DNA of 64,000 nt from Bradyrhizobium daqingense (GCF_021044685.1 NZ_CP088014.1:5876001-5940000), one strand, 5' to 3'; positions 1 through 8,391 are shown, numbered from the stretch's first letter. Program-made: numbers and translations. The notes: a model not told the origin generated them from the letters alone.

Positions 1-329
1 ACGTCCGCGGCGAGCGGCGCGAAGACCGGGTCGGCGTCTGGGTGAAGCGGCCCGACAAGGGCACCGATCACGAGGACAAGATCGCGGCGATCGGCGTCCG
101 GCTCAAGCGCTGGGTCTCGTTCCACGGCATCGCCATCAATGTCGAGCCGGAGCTGTCGCATTTCGCCGGCATCGTGCCCTGCGGCGTCGTCGATCCCCGC
201 TACGGCGTCACCTCGCTGGTCGATCTCGGCCAGCTCGTGACCATGGCCGACGTCGATATCGCGCTCCGGCAGGCGTTCGAGGACCTGTTCGGGCCGACCC
301 GCGCGCTGTTGCCGGAAGGCATCGCCTGA
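1..329 (+). CDS. lipB: Octanoyltransferase LipB, 3' part (5' end outside window)
   Basis: This is the C-terminal part of octanoyl-[ACP]:protein N-octanoyltransferase, which moves an octanoyl group from acyl carrier protein to lipoyl domains, the first step of protein lipoylation in the cytoplasm. The frame is open from base 3 to the TGA at 327-329 and has no start here, so the gene begins before the window. The motifs KIAAIGVR (catalytic Lys) and IVPCGV (catalytic Cys) are both present, as expected for an active LipB. A 7-bp inverted repeat follows the stop. The call is firm because the two active-site motifs are correctly ordered and spaced. Confidence 0.93.
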   Translation, partial: VRGERREDRVGVWVKRPDKGTDHEDKIAAIGVRLKRWVSFHGIAINVEPELSHFAGIVPCGVVDPRYGVTSLVDLGQLVTMADVDIALRQAFEDLFGPTRALLPEGIA

Positions 330-346
330 GCTTCTGCATTCTTCGC

Positions 347-368
347 GGAATCGGTTATGCTCGATTCC
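347..368 (+). terminator. Hairpin downstream of lipB
   Basis: GGAATCG (347-353) and CGATTCC (362-368) form a 7-bp perfect stem with an 8-nt loop, 18 bases after the lipB stop. There is no T-run, so this is at best a weak or Rho-assisted terminator. Confidence 0.3.
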
Positions 369-474
369 GGTGCCGCCCACGCCTCCCCCCTCCGCTGGGA
401 AAGCAGACCTCATGCTGGGCGATTGATCATCGACCGACTGTTCGAGCACCAGGCATAAGGAGGGGTTGCGATCC

Positions 475-558
475 ATGCTCGCAATGGGAGGTTTTGACCA
501 TGAAGCTGTCTGCGCCGATCTATCATTTGAAACGCAAGGCGAAACGCCTGTCGCGTGA
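475..558 (+). CDS. Possible 27-codon leader ORF overlapping the ATPase start
   Basis: ATG at 475 is preceded at 9 bases by AAGGAGGGG (457-465), the strongest Shine-Dalgarno sequence in this region. The frame runs to TGA at 556-558 and overlaps the start of the ATPase gene in a different frame. The peptide (begins MLAMGGFDHE) has no recognised family. It may be a translated leader that couples or limits translation of the downstream gene, or the SD may be coincidental. Confidence 0.3.
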   Translation: MLAMGGFDHEAVCADLSFETQGETPVA

Positions 559-1213
559 GGCAGGCATTCCACTCAACGCTGCGCTTGACCGCGTCGCCGC
601 GACGGAAGGATTTTCCGCCTGGAGCATGCTTGCGGCGAAAGCGGCCGCGCTGACGCCGGCCAATCGGCTCTTTCCGCAACTCCGGCCGGGCGATCTCGTG
701 CTGGTCGGGGCGCGCCCCGGCCAGGGCAAGACGCTGATGAGCCTCGAACTCGCGGTGGAAGCGATGAAGTCGGGCCATCGCGCCGCGTTCTTCTCGCTCG
801 AATATACCGAGAGAGACGTGCTGGATCGCCTACGGGCGATCGGCGTGCGGCCGGCGCAGTTCGACAAGCTCTTCGAGATCGATTGCTCCGACGCGATCAG
901 CGCCGATTACGTCGTGAAGCAAATGGCCGCAGCGCCGCGCAGCACATTCGTCGTGATCGATTATCTGCAGCTGCTCGACCAGAGACGGGAAAACCCTGAT
1001 CTCACCGTCCAGGTGCGCGCGCTGAAATCCTTTGCGCGCGACAAGGGGCTGATCGTCGTCTTCATCTCGCAGATCGACCGGTCCTATGATCCCCAGGCAA
1101 AATCATGCCCTGATATCAGCGACGTTCGGCTGCCGAACCCGCTCGACCTGAAGCTGTTCGACAAGACTTGCTTCATCAACAACGCCGAGGTTGAGTTCCG
1201 CGTGACGAGTTGA
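500..1213 (+). CDS. Stand-alone DnaB/KaiC-like RecA-fold ATPase
   Basis: A 237-residue protein made almost only of a DnaB-type helicase C-terminal ATPase fold. Walker A is GARPGQGKT (about 70-78), the acidic residue of FFSLEY lies near 101, Walker B is in FVVIDYLQLL (150-159), and a VFISQID strand follows as in replicative helicases. The DnaB N-terminal domain is absent; instead the first 50 residues carry a short helical segment (ALDRVAATEGFSAWSMLAA). The ATG at 500 is preferred over a TTG two codons earlier because GGGAGG sits 8 bases before it. The substrate is unknown; it may remodel DNA or another protein. It is not the replicative helicase, which is about twice as long. Confidence 0.75.
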   Translation: MKLSAPIYHLKRKAKRLSREAGIPLNAALDRVAATEGFSAWSMLAAKAAALTPANRLFPQLRPGDLVLVGARPGQGKTLMSLELAVEAMKSGHRAAFFSLEYTERDVLDRLRAIGVRPAQFDKLFEIDCSDAISADYVVKQMAAAPRSTFVVIDYLQLLDQRRENPDLTVQVRALKSFARDKGLIVVFISQIDRSYDPQAKSCPDISDVRLPNPLDLKLFDKTCFINNAEVEFRVTS

Positions 1214-1257
1214 TGCGTCAGGCCGCGGGTGAGATTGTCCCCCCGCGGCCTGCAGCA

Positions 1258-1680
1258 TCACGCCGCTTTCAGCGCAACCTCGAGCTTGCCGGCGATGTAG
1301 CGCCGCTCCTGGGTCAGGCCGCCGAAGCCGTAAGCGTCGCCCTTGACCTCGTCGACGTGCAGATAGGTCTCGGGATGGAGCGGTCCCAGGATCTCGGCCA
1401 TGCGCTTGAACATGGCGGCGAGATAGGCTGCCTTCTCGTCCTTGGTGTTGGTGCCTTCGGTGACGTGGATGTCGATCCAATAGCTCGCGAGCTTCTGGTC
1501 GGCGAGCGATTGGCCGCCGGCGAACCAGTCGCCTGCCTCGACTGACTTCACGATGATGGCGGTGACCTTGGGATCCTTGTGCAGGATATTTGCGGTGAGC
1601 TCGGACACGGCGTTCGCGATGTCGGCCTTCAGCGACCGGGACTGGCGGGACGTGGTGTAGGACACGGTGATCAGGGGCAT
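1258..1680 (-). CDS. Tautomerase-superfamily protein (4-OT fold)
   Basis: A 140-residue protein beginning Met-Pro, which leaves the N-terminal Pro that acts as catalytic base in 4-oxalocrotonate-tautomerase-type enzymes. MPLITVSYTTSRQ forms the first beta strand, and a second beta-alpha unit follows, so it is a double-length member like MSAD or cis-CaaD rather than the 62-residue 4-OT. The start is fixed by GAGGAG upstream of the ATG at 1680. It is transcribed away from a LysR gene across a 111-bp gap, the usual arrangement for a regulated target. The substrate cannot be told from sequence. Confidence 0.8.
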   Translation of the reverse strand: MPLITVSYTTSRQSRSLKADIANAVSELTANILHKDPKVTAIIVKSVEAGDWFAGGQSLADQKLASYWIDIHVTEGTNTKDEKAAYLAAMFKRMAEILGPLHPETYLHVDEVKGDAYGFGGLTQERRYIAGKLEVALKAA

Positions 1681-1758
1681 TGTCGTTCTCCTCGATATGC
1701 CGCGCGATGCGTGCGGCGTTGGGAAGAAGCTAGACCTGCCGCCATCATTTTGGTACCT

Positions 1759-1781
1759 TATCTCTACTGATACCAGTGATA
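1759..1781. promoter_or_regulatory. Candidate LysR-type operator
   Basis: The gap between the divergent tautomerase and LysR genes holds ACTGATACCAGT (1766-1777), a 4-bp-arm dyad, embedded between TATC (1759) and GATA (1778-1781). Position 11-33 bases before the LysR ATG would suit autoregulation. The dyad is short, so support is modest. Confidence 0.3.
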
Positions 1782-1791
1782 ACCTTTCATA

Positions 1792-2643
1792 ATGACAGCC
1801 ACACTCGACATCACCACCGTCCAGGCCTTCCTGCTGGTCGCCGACCTCCAGAGCTTCACCCGCGCCGCCGAAGCGCTCGGCACGACGCAGGCCGCCGTCA
1901 GCCTCAAGCTGCAGCGGCTGGAAACGCTGCTGGAGAAGCGCCTCGTCGAGCGCTCCCCACGCGCCGTCCGGCTGACCGCCGACGGCGCCGCGTTCGTCGA
2001 TCGCGCCCGCGCGCTGATGACGGCGCACGATCTCGCACTGTCGGGCGACGCGCCGGCCGCGCAGTCGCTCTCGCTCGGCATTTCCGATCACGCTGCTGGG
2101 CCGGAGCTGGTGCCCCTGCTCGAACGTCTGCATGCGATGTCGTCGAACCTCACCCTCGCCGTCACCATCGGCTTCTCCCGCGAAATGCAGGATGCGTATG
2201 ACGCGGGCGAGCTCGATGCGGTGATCGTGCGCCAGGAAGGCAGCCGCCGTGGCGGCGAGAAGCTGACTGAAGACGAATTTGGCTGGTTCGCCGCGCGACG
2301 CTTCACGCTGCCAAAGGGCGACGCGTTGCCGCTCGCGACGCTCGCCCCGCCCTGCGGCGTCCGCGCCGTCGCCGTGCGCGCGCTCGAAAAGGCCGGCCTC
2401 GCCTGGCGCGAGCGCTTTGTCGGCGGCGGCGTGACGGCAGTGGTCGCTGCTGCTCTCGCCGGACTTGCCATCGCACCACTGGCGCGGCGGATCGCGCCTG
2501 CCGGGCTGGTCGATATCGGCCCTGCGCACAAGCTTCCCAAACTCGGCAGCTCGAAGGTGATGCTACATTCGAAGGTCAGCGATCCCGCCAAACTCGTCGC
2601 GCTACGCGCAGTGGCGGCGACGTTCCGGAGCGTGGCAGCGTGA
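1792..2643 (+). CDS. LysR-family transcriptional regulator
   Basis: A 283-residue LysR-type regulator. The N-terminal winged helix-turn-helix is visible in TTVQAFLLVADLQSFTRAAE followed by LGTTQAAVSLKLQRLE (about residues 8-45). A periplasmic-binding-protein-like effector domain fills the remainder. It is divergent from the tautomerase gene, which is the likeliest target. Length is slightly below the 290-310 typical for the family but nothing is clearly missing. The inducer is unknown. The ATG at 1792 starts directly at the expected first helix. Confidence 0.88.
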   Translation: MTATLDITTVQAFLLVADLQSFTRAAEALGTTQAAVSLKLQRLETLLEKRLVERSPRAVRLTADGAAFVDRARALMTAHDLALSGDAPAAQSLSLGISDHAAGPELVPLLERLHAMSSNLTLAVTIGFSREMQDAYDAGELDAVIVRQEGSRRGGEKLTEDEFGWFAARRFTLPKGDALPLATLAPPCGVRAVAVRALEKAGLAWRERFVGGGVTAVVAAALAGLAIAPLARRIAPAGLVDIGPAHKLPKLGSSKVMLHSKVSDPAKLVALRAVAATFRSVAA

Positions 2644-2655
2644 CGCCGCGGACGA

Positions 2656-4092
2656 TCACAGGATCGCCTCGAACGCGCTACGCAATGTCTCGTGGCGGAA
2701 TACGAAGCCGCGGCTCAGTGCCTTGTTCGGCAGCACGCGCTGACCGCCGAGCAGCAGTTCGTCGGCAAAGCCGCCGCCGACCCGGCGCAACAGGCTGCCG
2801 GGAATACGAAATATCGCGGGCCGGTGCAGTCGGCGGCCGAGCTCTTCGGTGAATTTTGCATTGGTCACCGGGATCGGCGCGGTGGCATTGACGGGTCCGC
2901 TGAGATCGGGCGTTGCCATCACATAGGCGATCAGCCGGATCAGATCGTCGCGCTCGATCCAGGACATCCACTGCCGCCCGGTGCCGAGCGGACCACCGAG
3001 CCCGAACTCGAACGGCGTCAGCATGCGCGTGATGAAGCCGCCTTCGGTGCCGAGCACGAGGCCGATGCGTAAATAGACCACGCGGACGCCGAGCTCCTCC
3101 GCCGGCCGCGCCGCCGCCTCCCAGGCCGCGCACAGCTCGTGGCTGAAGCTGGCGTGGGACTTCGCCGATTCCGTCAGCACCTGGTCGGCCCACAGACCAT
3201 ACCAGCCGATCGCCGAGCCGCTGACGAGCACCTCGGGTTTGCGATCCAGCCGCGCGATCAGTTTCACGACCTCGCCCGTCATATCGACGCGCGAGCCGAT
3301 GATCTTCGCGCGCTTCGCCTCGGTCCACAGCCCGTTGCCGATCGGCTCGCCGGCGAGGTTGACGATGGCATCGATCTGCGTGGCCGCGGCGAGCTGATCG
3401 AGACTTGTGATCAGCGTGACCGGCGGCGGCAGCATCTCGGCTTTCGCCGGATTGCGGATCAACGCGATGACGTCGTGCCCTGCCCCGCTGAGGCTCGCCG
3501 CCAGGCGGCTGCCGATGAAGCCGGTGGCCCCAGTGATCAGCACGGTCTTTCGGCTGGCGAGCTTCTCGACGAGCCCGTGCGCGGCAACGCTGCGCATGCG
3601 GCCAAGCCGGCGCATCGCCGCAAAGTCCCTGAGGCCGCACAGCGCCGCGCCGATCGCACAGGCGGTCGCGGCGATGCTGAGCAGGCCCTGATAGACGATG
3701 GTCGCGCCGAGGGGCCGCATCGCCCATCCGATCAGCACCGGCAGCAGCAGCACCAGGATGGCGCCGTAGTTGATCGCCAGCAGCGTGTGATTGATGCGCT
3801 CGCTCGGCGGCAGCTTCCGGCTCAGATCCTCCTCGACGAAATCCATCAAGGTGATGACGATCTCGGCCACCAGCACCGCGACGATCAGAAGCGCCAGCAC
3901 ACCGTAAACCTCCAGCCAGCCGAGCACCAGGAACAGCAGCGCATAGAGCATGTTGCGGATGCCGTGCAGCTTCAGCTCGAAGCGCTGCGACGGACGCCAG
4001 GCCAGGCGCTCGGTGAATTCATGGTGATAGAAGGTGTCGAACACGCCCATCGCGATCTGGATGGCGATGAGCGTCCACAGCAGCGGCGTCAT
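2656..4092 (-). CDS. Membrane-anchored TIGR01777-type NAD-dependent epimerase/oxidoreductase
   Basis: A 478-residue fusion. Residues 1-155 hold four or five membrane helices (LWTLIAIQIAMGVFD, YALLFLVLGWLEVYG, VAVLVAEIVITLMDF, AILVLLLPVLIGWAM). Residues 183-478 are an extended SDR with the nucleotide-binding motif GATGFIGS (188-195) and the SGSAIGWYG segment typical of the YfcH/TIGR01777 family. It is the last gene of a three-gene operon and overlaps the preceding DUF4166 gene by ATGA. An epimerase domain tethered to a membrane module points to a lipid-like or membrane-borne substrate; this is inference from architecture. Confidence 0.82.
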   Translation of the reverse strand: MTPLLWTLIAIQIAMGVFDTFYHHEFTERLAWRPSQRFELKLHGIRNMLYALLFLVLGWLEVYGVLALLIVAVLVAEIVITLMDFVEEDLSRKLPPSERINHTLLAINYGAILVLLLPVLIGWAMRPLGATIVYQGLLSIAATACAIGAALCGLRDFAAMRRLGRMRSVAAHGLVEKLASRKTVLITGATGFIGSRLAASLSGAGHDVIALIRNPAKAEMLPPPVTLITSLDQLAAATQIDAIVNLAGEPIGNGLWTEAKRAKIIGSRVDMTGEVVKLIARLDRKPEVLVSGSAIGWYGLWADQVLTESAKSHASFSHELCAAWEAAARPAEELGVRVVYLRIGLVLGTEGGFITRMLTPFEFGLGGPLGTGRQWMSWIERDDLIRLIAYVMATPDLSGPVNATAPIPVTNAKFTEELGRRLHRPAIFRIPGSLLRRVGGGFADELLLGGQRVLPNKALSRGFVFRHETLRSAFEAIL

Positions 4093-4754
4093 GATACGGC
4101 CTCCCTGAACGAGGCGGACTGATGGATCAGCGCGCCGTAACGCGGATGAATGACATCGAGGGTGAAGCGGAAGGCGCCCTCACCGAGGTCGCGATGCGTA
4201 ACGGTGAGATCGCCCGGCGTGAGCCATGCCGGCAGCGGGATCCAAAGATGTCCGAGCTGCAAGCCATAACCGGCGCTGCGGAAGGTCAGCGTCTCGCCTT
4301 CGACGGCGATGCGGAGGGCCATCGAGACGCCGAAACCGACATATTCTTCGAGCCCGGTCGGACCTGCGAAGCGCTTTGCCGAATGGATCACTTGCGGAAA
4401 GCCGCGCTTGCGCGCGCAGATGCGCGTCCAGGTCTGGCCGCCGGTTGCGCCGTCCTCGGTAACAGTCACGATCATGGGGACGCCGATGTCGCGACCGGTC
4501 GGCAGCGGCCCGCCGATCAGCTTTGCTGCTTGCGCCAACCACCAGCCGGGGTTGCTGAACGCGACCTCGTCGACGATTCCGACATAGACGACGCTGTCGC
4601 CGTCGGCGACACGCTTGGAAAAGCGCCGCCAGGTCGCGAGCGGCAGGCGACCCCAATCCTCGTCCGACAGCAGCGCGCGAAAGCGGCGATCGTCGAACAG
4701 TTTTGTGTGCGTGGAGGTCGATGCGCTGGAGCCTGATATTCGAGCCGACGTCAT
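4089..4754 (-). CDS. DUF4166-domain protein
   Basis: A 221-residue protein that I recognise as a DUF4166-type domain (LFDDRRFRALL near the N terminus; GHLWIPLPAWLTPGDLTVTH and GAFRFTLDVIHPRYG in the C-terminal half). No catalytic motif is evident. The ATG at 4754 is preceded by AAGGAGG at good spacing, better than a start 63 bases upstream inside the regulator. The gene sits 16 bp after the GbsR-like regulator and overlaps the epimerase start by 4 bp, so the three are translated as a unit. DUF4166 is often found with SDR-type proteins, as here. Confidence 0.8.
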   Translation of the reverse strand: MTSARISGSSASTSTHTKLFDDRRFRALLSDEDWGRLPLATWRRFSKRVADGDSVVYVGIVDEVAFSNPGWWLAQAAKLIGGPLPTGRDIGVPMIVTVTEDGATGGQTWTRICARKRGFPQVIHSAKRFAGPTGLEEYVGFGVSMALRIAVEGETLTFRSAGYGLQLGHLWIPLPAWLTPGDLTVTHRDLGEGAFRFTLDVIHPRYGALIHQSASFREAVS

Positions 4755-4770
4755 CGCACCCTCCTTGACG

Positions 4771-5328
4771 CTATTTGGCCTTGCCCAGCGGCAGCAGGTT
4801 GGCGACCTTCTCGCCAAGCCGCATCAAGGCGACCAGCCGCGGCCGCGGCACCTTCAGCATCTGCATGAACCAGTGGTCGGCGAGCTCGGTGAAGGCGAGC
4901 ATTTCTTTCAGCCGCTTGCTCGCAACCGGACTGATGGTCGGATCATCAGCGGCATCGGACACGCAGGCCTGCAGCGCCGCGATCGCCGGATCGATCTCCC
5001 GCTCCTTGCGCCGCGCCGCGATCCTGGCGGCGACCTCCCAGACGTCGGTCTCGGCTTCGTAGTGGTCGCGGCGGTCGCCGAGAATCGGCACCCGCCGGAT
5101 CAGATTCCAGGCCAGCAACTCCTTTAGCGAGTTCGAGACATTGGAGCGCGCCATGCCGAGCGTGTCGGCAATATCCTCGGCCGTCATCGGCGCCTCGGCC
5201 AGATAGAGCAGCCCATGGATTTGACTGACCGATCGGTTGACGCCCCACTCGTCGCCCATGTCGCCCCAATGCAGAATGAAGCGTTCGACCGCGGCGGGAA
5301 GTTTCTTCTTGCCGGTTATTTCTGTCAT
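4771..5328 (-). CDS. GbsR/MarR-family transcriptional regulator
   Basis: A 185-residue winged-helix regulator of the GbsR subgroup: VERFILHWGDMGDEWGVNRSV at the N terminus, then the helix-turn-helix in MTAEDIADTLGMARSNVSNSLKEL (about 48-71) and the wing at RRVPILGDRRDHYEAE. A long C-terminal helix follows for dimerisation. It is the first gene of an operon with DUF4166 and epimerase genes. A perfect 9-bp inverted repeat covers its start codon, so autorepression of the whole operon is likely. Confidence 0.87.
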   Translation of the reverse strand: MTEITGKKKLPAAVERFILHWGDMGDEWGVNRSVSQIHGLLYLAEAPMTAEDIADTLGMARSNVSNSLKELLAWNLIRRVPILGDRRDHYEAETDVWEVAARIAARRKEREIDPAIAALQACVSDAADDPTISPVASKRLKEMLAFTELADHWFMQMLKVPRPRLVALMRLGEKVANLLPLGKAK

Positions 5329-5338
5329 AACAGAAATA
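5317..5338. promoter_or_regulatory. Palindromic operator over the regulator start codon
   Basis: TATTTCTGT (5317-5325) and ACAGAAATA (5330-5338) are perfect 9-bp inverted repeats around CATA. The site includes the ATG of the GbsR/MarR gene (5326-5328, minus strand) and is AT-rich in a GC-rich background. This is the size and symmetry of a MarR-family dimer site and is probably the autoregulatory operator. Confidence 0.72.
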
Positions 5339-5468
5339 TCTGACGATACTGACTTCCTGTCAAGTGCGACGGCCAGTTTGCGTGCGCCATATGATTGCCT
5401 AAAAATGTCCCAGACGGGGAACCATCCGGCGTCTCCGGCGTTTGCTCCCGTCGAGGCGGGGTCCGGGA

Positions 5469-6989
5469 ATGGTTAAAAAGTCCAGTCAGCAGAGAGACTT
5501 GTTCGAGAGCGAACGCAGTTTCCGGCTGTTGGTTGAAGGGGTTGCGGACTACGCCCTCTACATGCTCGATCCCACCGGCATCATCACGAGCTGGAACATC
5601 GGCGGCGAGCGCATCAAGGGCTATTCGCCCGGGGAGATCCTCGGCCAGCATTTCTCCCGCTTCTACACTGAGACCGACCGCGCCAACGGAAAGCCCGCAC
5701 GGGCCCTCGGCATTGCCCGCGAAAAGGGCCGCTATGAGGAGGACGGCTGGCGCGTCCGCAAGGACGGCACGTTCTTCTGGGCGAGCGTGGTGATCGATCC
5801 GATCTACGAGGACGGCCAGCTTGTCGGCTTCGCCAAGATCACGCGCGACATCACTGAACGCCGCAACACGCAGCTCAAGCTCGAGGCGATGCAGAAGCAA
5901 CTCGCCGAATCCCAGAAGTTCGATGCGCTCGGCCAGCTCACCGGCGGAGTTGCCCATGACTTCAACAATCTACTGATGATCATCAGCGGCAGCCTCCACA
6001 TGCTGAAGCGAGGAGGCAACGACGAGGCCAAGCTTCAGCGCGCAATCTCGGCCATCGACACCGCCACCAAGCGCGGCGCGGCGCTGACCAACCAACTCCT
6101 CACCTTCGCGCGGCGGCAGAGCGTTAACCCGCAGGCGATCGACTTCGCCGAGCGCATCGCGGCGATCCGCGAGGTGCTCGACGCCGGCGTCGGCAGCTCC
6201 GTGCGCCTCGCCTTCGACATCAGCGGCGACCTCTGGCCGGTCAGGACCGACGTCTCCGAACTCGAGACCGCGCTGCTCAACCTCGTCATCAATGCGCGCG
6301 ACGCCATGCCCGACGGCGGCACTGTGACGATCGGCGCGCACAACATCGTGCTCGATGAGGCTCCCCTCACCGGCGACTTCGTCGCGATCGACGTCGCCGA
6401 TACCGGCCTCGGTATTCCCGGTGACGTCCTCGACAAGATCTTCGAGCCGTTCTTCACCACCAAGCCGATCGGAAAAGGCACCGGCCTCGGCCTCTCCCAG
6501 GTGCATGGCTTTGCCCATCAGGCCGGCGGCACGATCAAGGTCGCAAGCGAGCTCGGCAAGGGGACCACCTTCACCATCCTCCTGCCGCGCGCGGACAAGG
6601 CGCCGGCGCGCGAGACGACCGGAGAGGCGTCGTTCCGCGGCAGCGGCACGGTGCTGCTGGTCGAAGACAATCCCGACGTCGCATCCGTGAGCGTCGGCCT
6701 GTTGGAACAGCTCGGCTACAGCGTGCGCCGCGTCGCCGATGCCGAGGCGGCCTTGCGCGAGATCGAAGCGGACGGCGTCGACTTCGTGTTCTCGGACATC
6801 GTCATGCCCGGCAAGATGGACGGGCTCAGCCTCGCCCAGCACCTGCGCCAGATCCGCCCCGGCCTGCCCATCCTGCTCGCCACCGGCTACAGCGAGGTCG
6901 CCGCCGGCGTGCGCGGCGATTTCCCGATCCTGCGCAAGCCGTACGAAATCCACGAGCTCAGCGAAGCCATCGCCAAGCTGCCGAGATGA
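5469..6989 (+). CDS. PAS-containing hybrid sensor histidine kinase
   Basis: A 506-residue cytoplasmic hybrid kinase with no membrane segment. Order: PAS/PAC (about 17-130), HisKA with phospho-acceptor His163 in GGVAHDFNNLL, HATPase_c with N-box NLVINARDAMP and G-boxes DTGLGIP and GTGLGLS, then a C-terminal receiver with acceptor Asp443 in FVFSDIVMPG and the conserved Lys in LRKPYE. The ATG at 5469 is used; an upstream TTG adds only nine residues. It is transcribed divergently from the GbsR operon and has no adjacent DNA-binding response regulator, so its output partner lies elsewhere. The PAS ligand is unknown. Confidence 0.9.
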   Translation: MVKKSSQQRDLFESERSFRLLVEGVADYALYMLDPTGIITSWNIGGERIKGYSPGEILGQHFSRFYTETDRANGKPARALGIAREKGRYEEDGWRVRKDGTFFWASVVIDPIYEDGQLVGFAKITRDITERRNTQLKLEAMQKQLAESQKFDALGQLTGGVAHDFNNLLMIISGSLHMLKRGGNDEAKLQRAISAIDTATKRGAALTNQLLTFARRQSVNPQAIDFAERIAAIREVLDAGVGSSVRLAFDISGDLWPVRTDVSELETALLNLVINARDAMPDGGTVTIGAHNIVLDEAPLTGDFVAIDVADTGLGIPGDVLDKIFEPFFTTKPIGKGTGLGLSQVHGFAHQAGGTIKVASELGKGTTFTILLPRADKAPARETTGEASFRGSGTVLLVEDNPDVASVSVGLLEQLGYSVRRVADAEAALREIEADGVDFVFSDIVMPGKMDGLSLAQHLRQIRPGLPILLATGYSEVAAGVRGDFPILRKPYEIHELSEAIAKLPR

Positions 6990-7052
6990 CTTCCTTCTTC
7001 ATCTCTCGCCGCCGCGCCGGAGCAATCGCATATTGGAGCGATTTCGCCTCTG

Positions 7053-7187
7053 GCCATCCTTCGAGACGCCCGCCGTCGGCGGGCCCTCAGGATGAGGATC
7101 GAGTGCGCGGCTGTCGTTTCAACGCGCACCGATGCTGCAGAGCCTCAACCTGAGGAGACCGCGAAGCGGTCGTCTCGAAGGACGAGG
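7053..7187. repeat. Intergenic inverted-repeat element
   Basis: The 239-bp gap after the hybrid kinase holds an element with outer arms ATCCTTCGAGACG (7056-7068) and CGTCTCGAAGGA (7171-7182), plus an inner CCTCAGGATGAGG / CCTGAGG segment. Such palindromic elements are common between genes in Bradyrhizobium. No coding frame is supported here. Confidence 0.6.
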
Positions 7188-7228
7188 CGTGCTCCGCGCA
7201 AGATGCTGTATCCGAGCGCGCGGAGTGC

Positions 7229-7528
7229 TCACACCGTCGGCAACACCGAAAACGCTTCCCCTGTCCGGCGCAGGTTCAATTCATCGGCGCCGGCGGTCTC
7301 GCTGGTGACGCTGTCGACACGCGAGGACGGCGGGCCGTGGCGGCACAGTGCGACCATGTCGGCAACATGGTTCGGCGGGCCTGCGAACAGCGCTTCGACA
7401 CTGCCGTCACGGCGGTTGCGGACCCAGCCTTCGAGGCCGCTCGCGGTCGCCTGGTATTCGACCCAGGCGCGGTAGCCGACACCCTGCACGCGGCCGCGGA
7501 TCATGACCTGGAGGATCGCCCGGCTCAT
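7229..7528 (-). CDS. acyP: Acylphosphatase
   Basis: A 99-residue acylphosphatase, which hydrolyses the carboxyl-phosphate bond of acylphosphates in the cytoplasm. The signature RGRVQGVGYRAWV supplies the phosphate-binding loop and catalytic Arg, and GWVRNRRDGSVEALFAG supplies the catalytic Asn. The length matches the family (90-100 residues). Its start overlaps the stop of the upstream decarboxylase gene by 4 bp, so it is translationally coupled. The last 20 residues are less conserved. Confidence 0.92.
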   Translation of the reverse strand: MSRAILQVMIRGRVQGVGYRAWVEYQATASGLEGWVRNRRDGSVEALFAGPPNHVADMVALCRHGPPSSRVDSVTSETAGADELNLRRTGEAFSVLPTV

Positions 7529-8391
7529 CTTTTCAGCCCAAGAAAGTCGGCGCCGCGCGCCTTCACGTCCGTCTCGCGCATGACGCGGTTCGTCAGCTCC
7601 GCCGATGCCAATCCCCTCAGCGCTTTCGGCGCCGTGCCCTCACGCAGCGCTTTTTGAGTCTCATAGACGGCCTGCGTTGCAGCAGCGATCGGCGCATGGC
7701 CCTGAAGCGCGATGCGCACGCGTTGACCGGTGAGATAGTCGAGCGCATTCAGCTCGTCCGGCGCGCCGCCGAGCACGATTGGAAGGCGGGTAGCGGATGT
7801 GATGGCCTCGAGCTCGGCGCGCGACTTGATGCCGGTGAAGAACAGCGCATCGACACCGGTCGCCTCATAGGCCTGCGCACGGCGGATCGCATCCTCGACC
7901 GAGGTGATCGCGGCAGCGCCCGTACGCCCCATGACGACCAGCGACGGATCGTTGCGGGCATCGAGCGCCGCCTTGATCTTGCCGACGCCTTCCTCGAGCG
8001 TGATCAGCTGCACCTTGGTCTCGCCGAACGCCGCCGGCAGCAGCGTGTCCTCGATGGTGAGGCCGGCGGCCCCCGCCGTCTCCAGCTCCTGCACCGTGCG
8101 CCGCACGTTCAGCGCATTGCCATAGCCGTGATCGGCATCGACCAGGACCGGAAGCGCGGAGGCGCGCGACATGCGCCGCATCTGCTCGGCAAGCTCGGTG
8201 AGCGTAATCAGCGTGACATCGGGGTCGCCGAGCACCGCGAGCGAAGCCACCGATCCCCCGAACATGCCGAGCGGAAAGCCGAGATCCTCGGCAATGCGGA
8301 TCGAGATGGCGTCGTAGACCGAGCCGGGATGGACGCAAGTTTCGCCCGACAGGATGGAGCGAAGTTTCTCGCGGCGGGAACGAAAGGCCAT
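7525..8391 (-). CDS. Oxaloacetate decarboxylase (isocitrate lyase/PEP mutase superfamily)
   Basis: A 288-residue alpha/beta-barrel enzyme of the ICL/PEP-mutase superfamily. The segment PVLVDADHGYGNALNV carries the Mg-binding Asp, and LTIEDTLLP the following acidic strand. The isocitrate lyase KKCGH loop is absent. Overall sequence and length fit the cofactor-light oxaloacetate decarboxylase group (EC 4.1.1.112), converting oxaloacetate to pyruvate and CO2. A related lyase activity cannot be excluded. It is first in a two-gene operon with acylphosphatase, and a repeat element lies upstream. Confidence 0.8.
   Translation of the reverse strand: MAFRSRREKLRSILSGETCVHPGSVYDAISIRIAEDLGFPLGMFGGSVASLAVLGDPDVTLITLTELAEQMRRMSRASALPVLVDADHGYGNALNVRRTVQELETAGAAGLTIEDTLLPAAFGETKVQLITLEEGVGKIKAALDARNDPSLVVMGRTGAAAITSVEDAIRRAQAYEATGVDALFFTGIKSRAELEAITSATRLPIVLGGAPDELNALDYLTGQRVRIALQGHAPIAAATQAVYETQKALREGTAPKALRGLASAELTNRVMRETDVKARGADFLGLKR

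Noticed and set aside
1681..2529. Upstream extension of the tautomerase frame to 2529, implying a fusion protein
   Set aside because: The extension is antisense to the LysR gene and a good ribosome site precedes the ATG at 1680.
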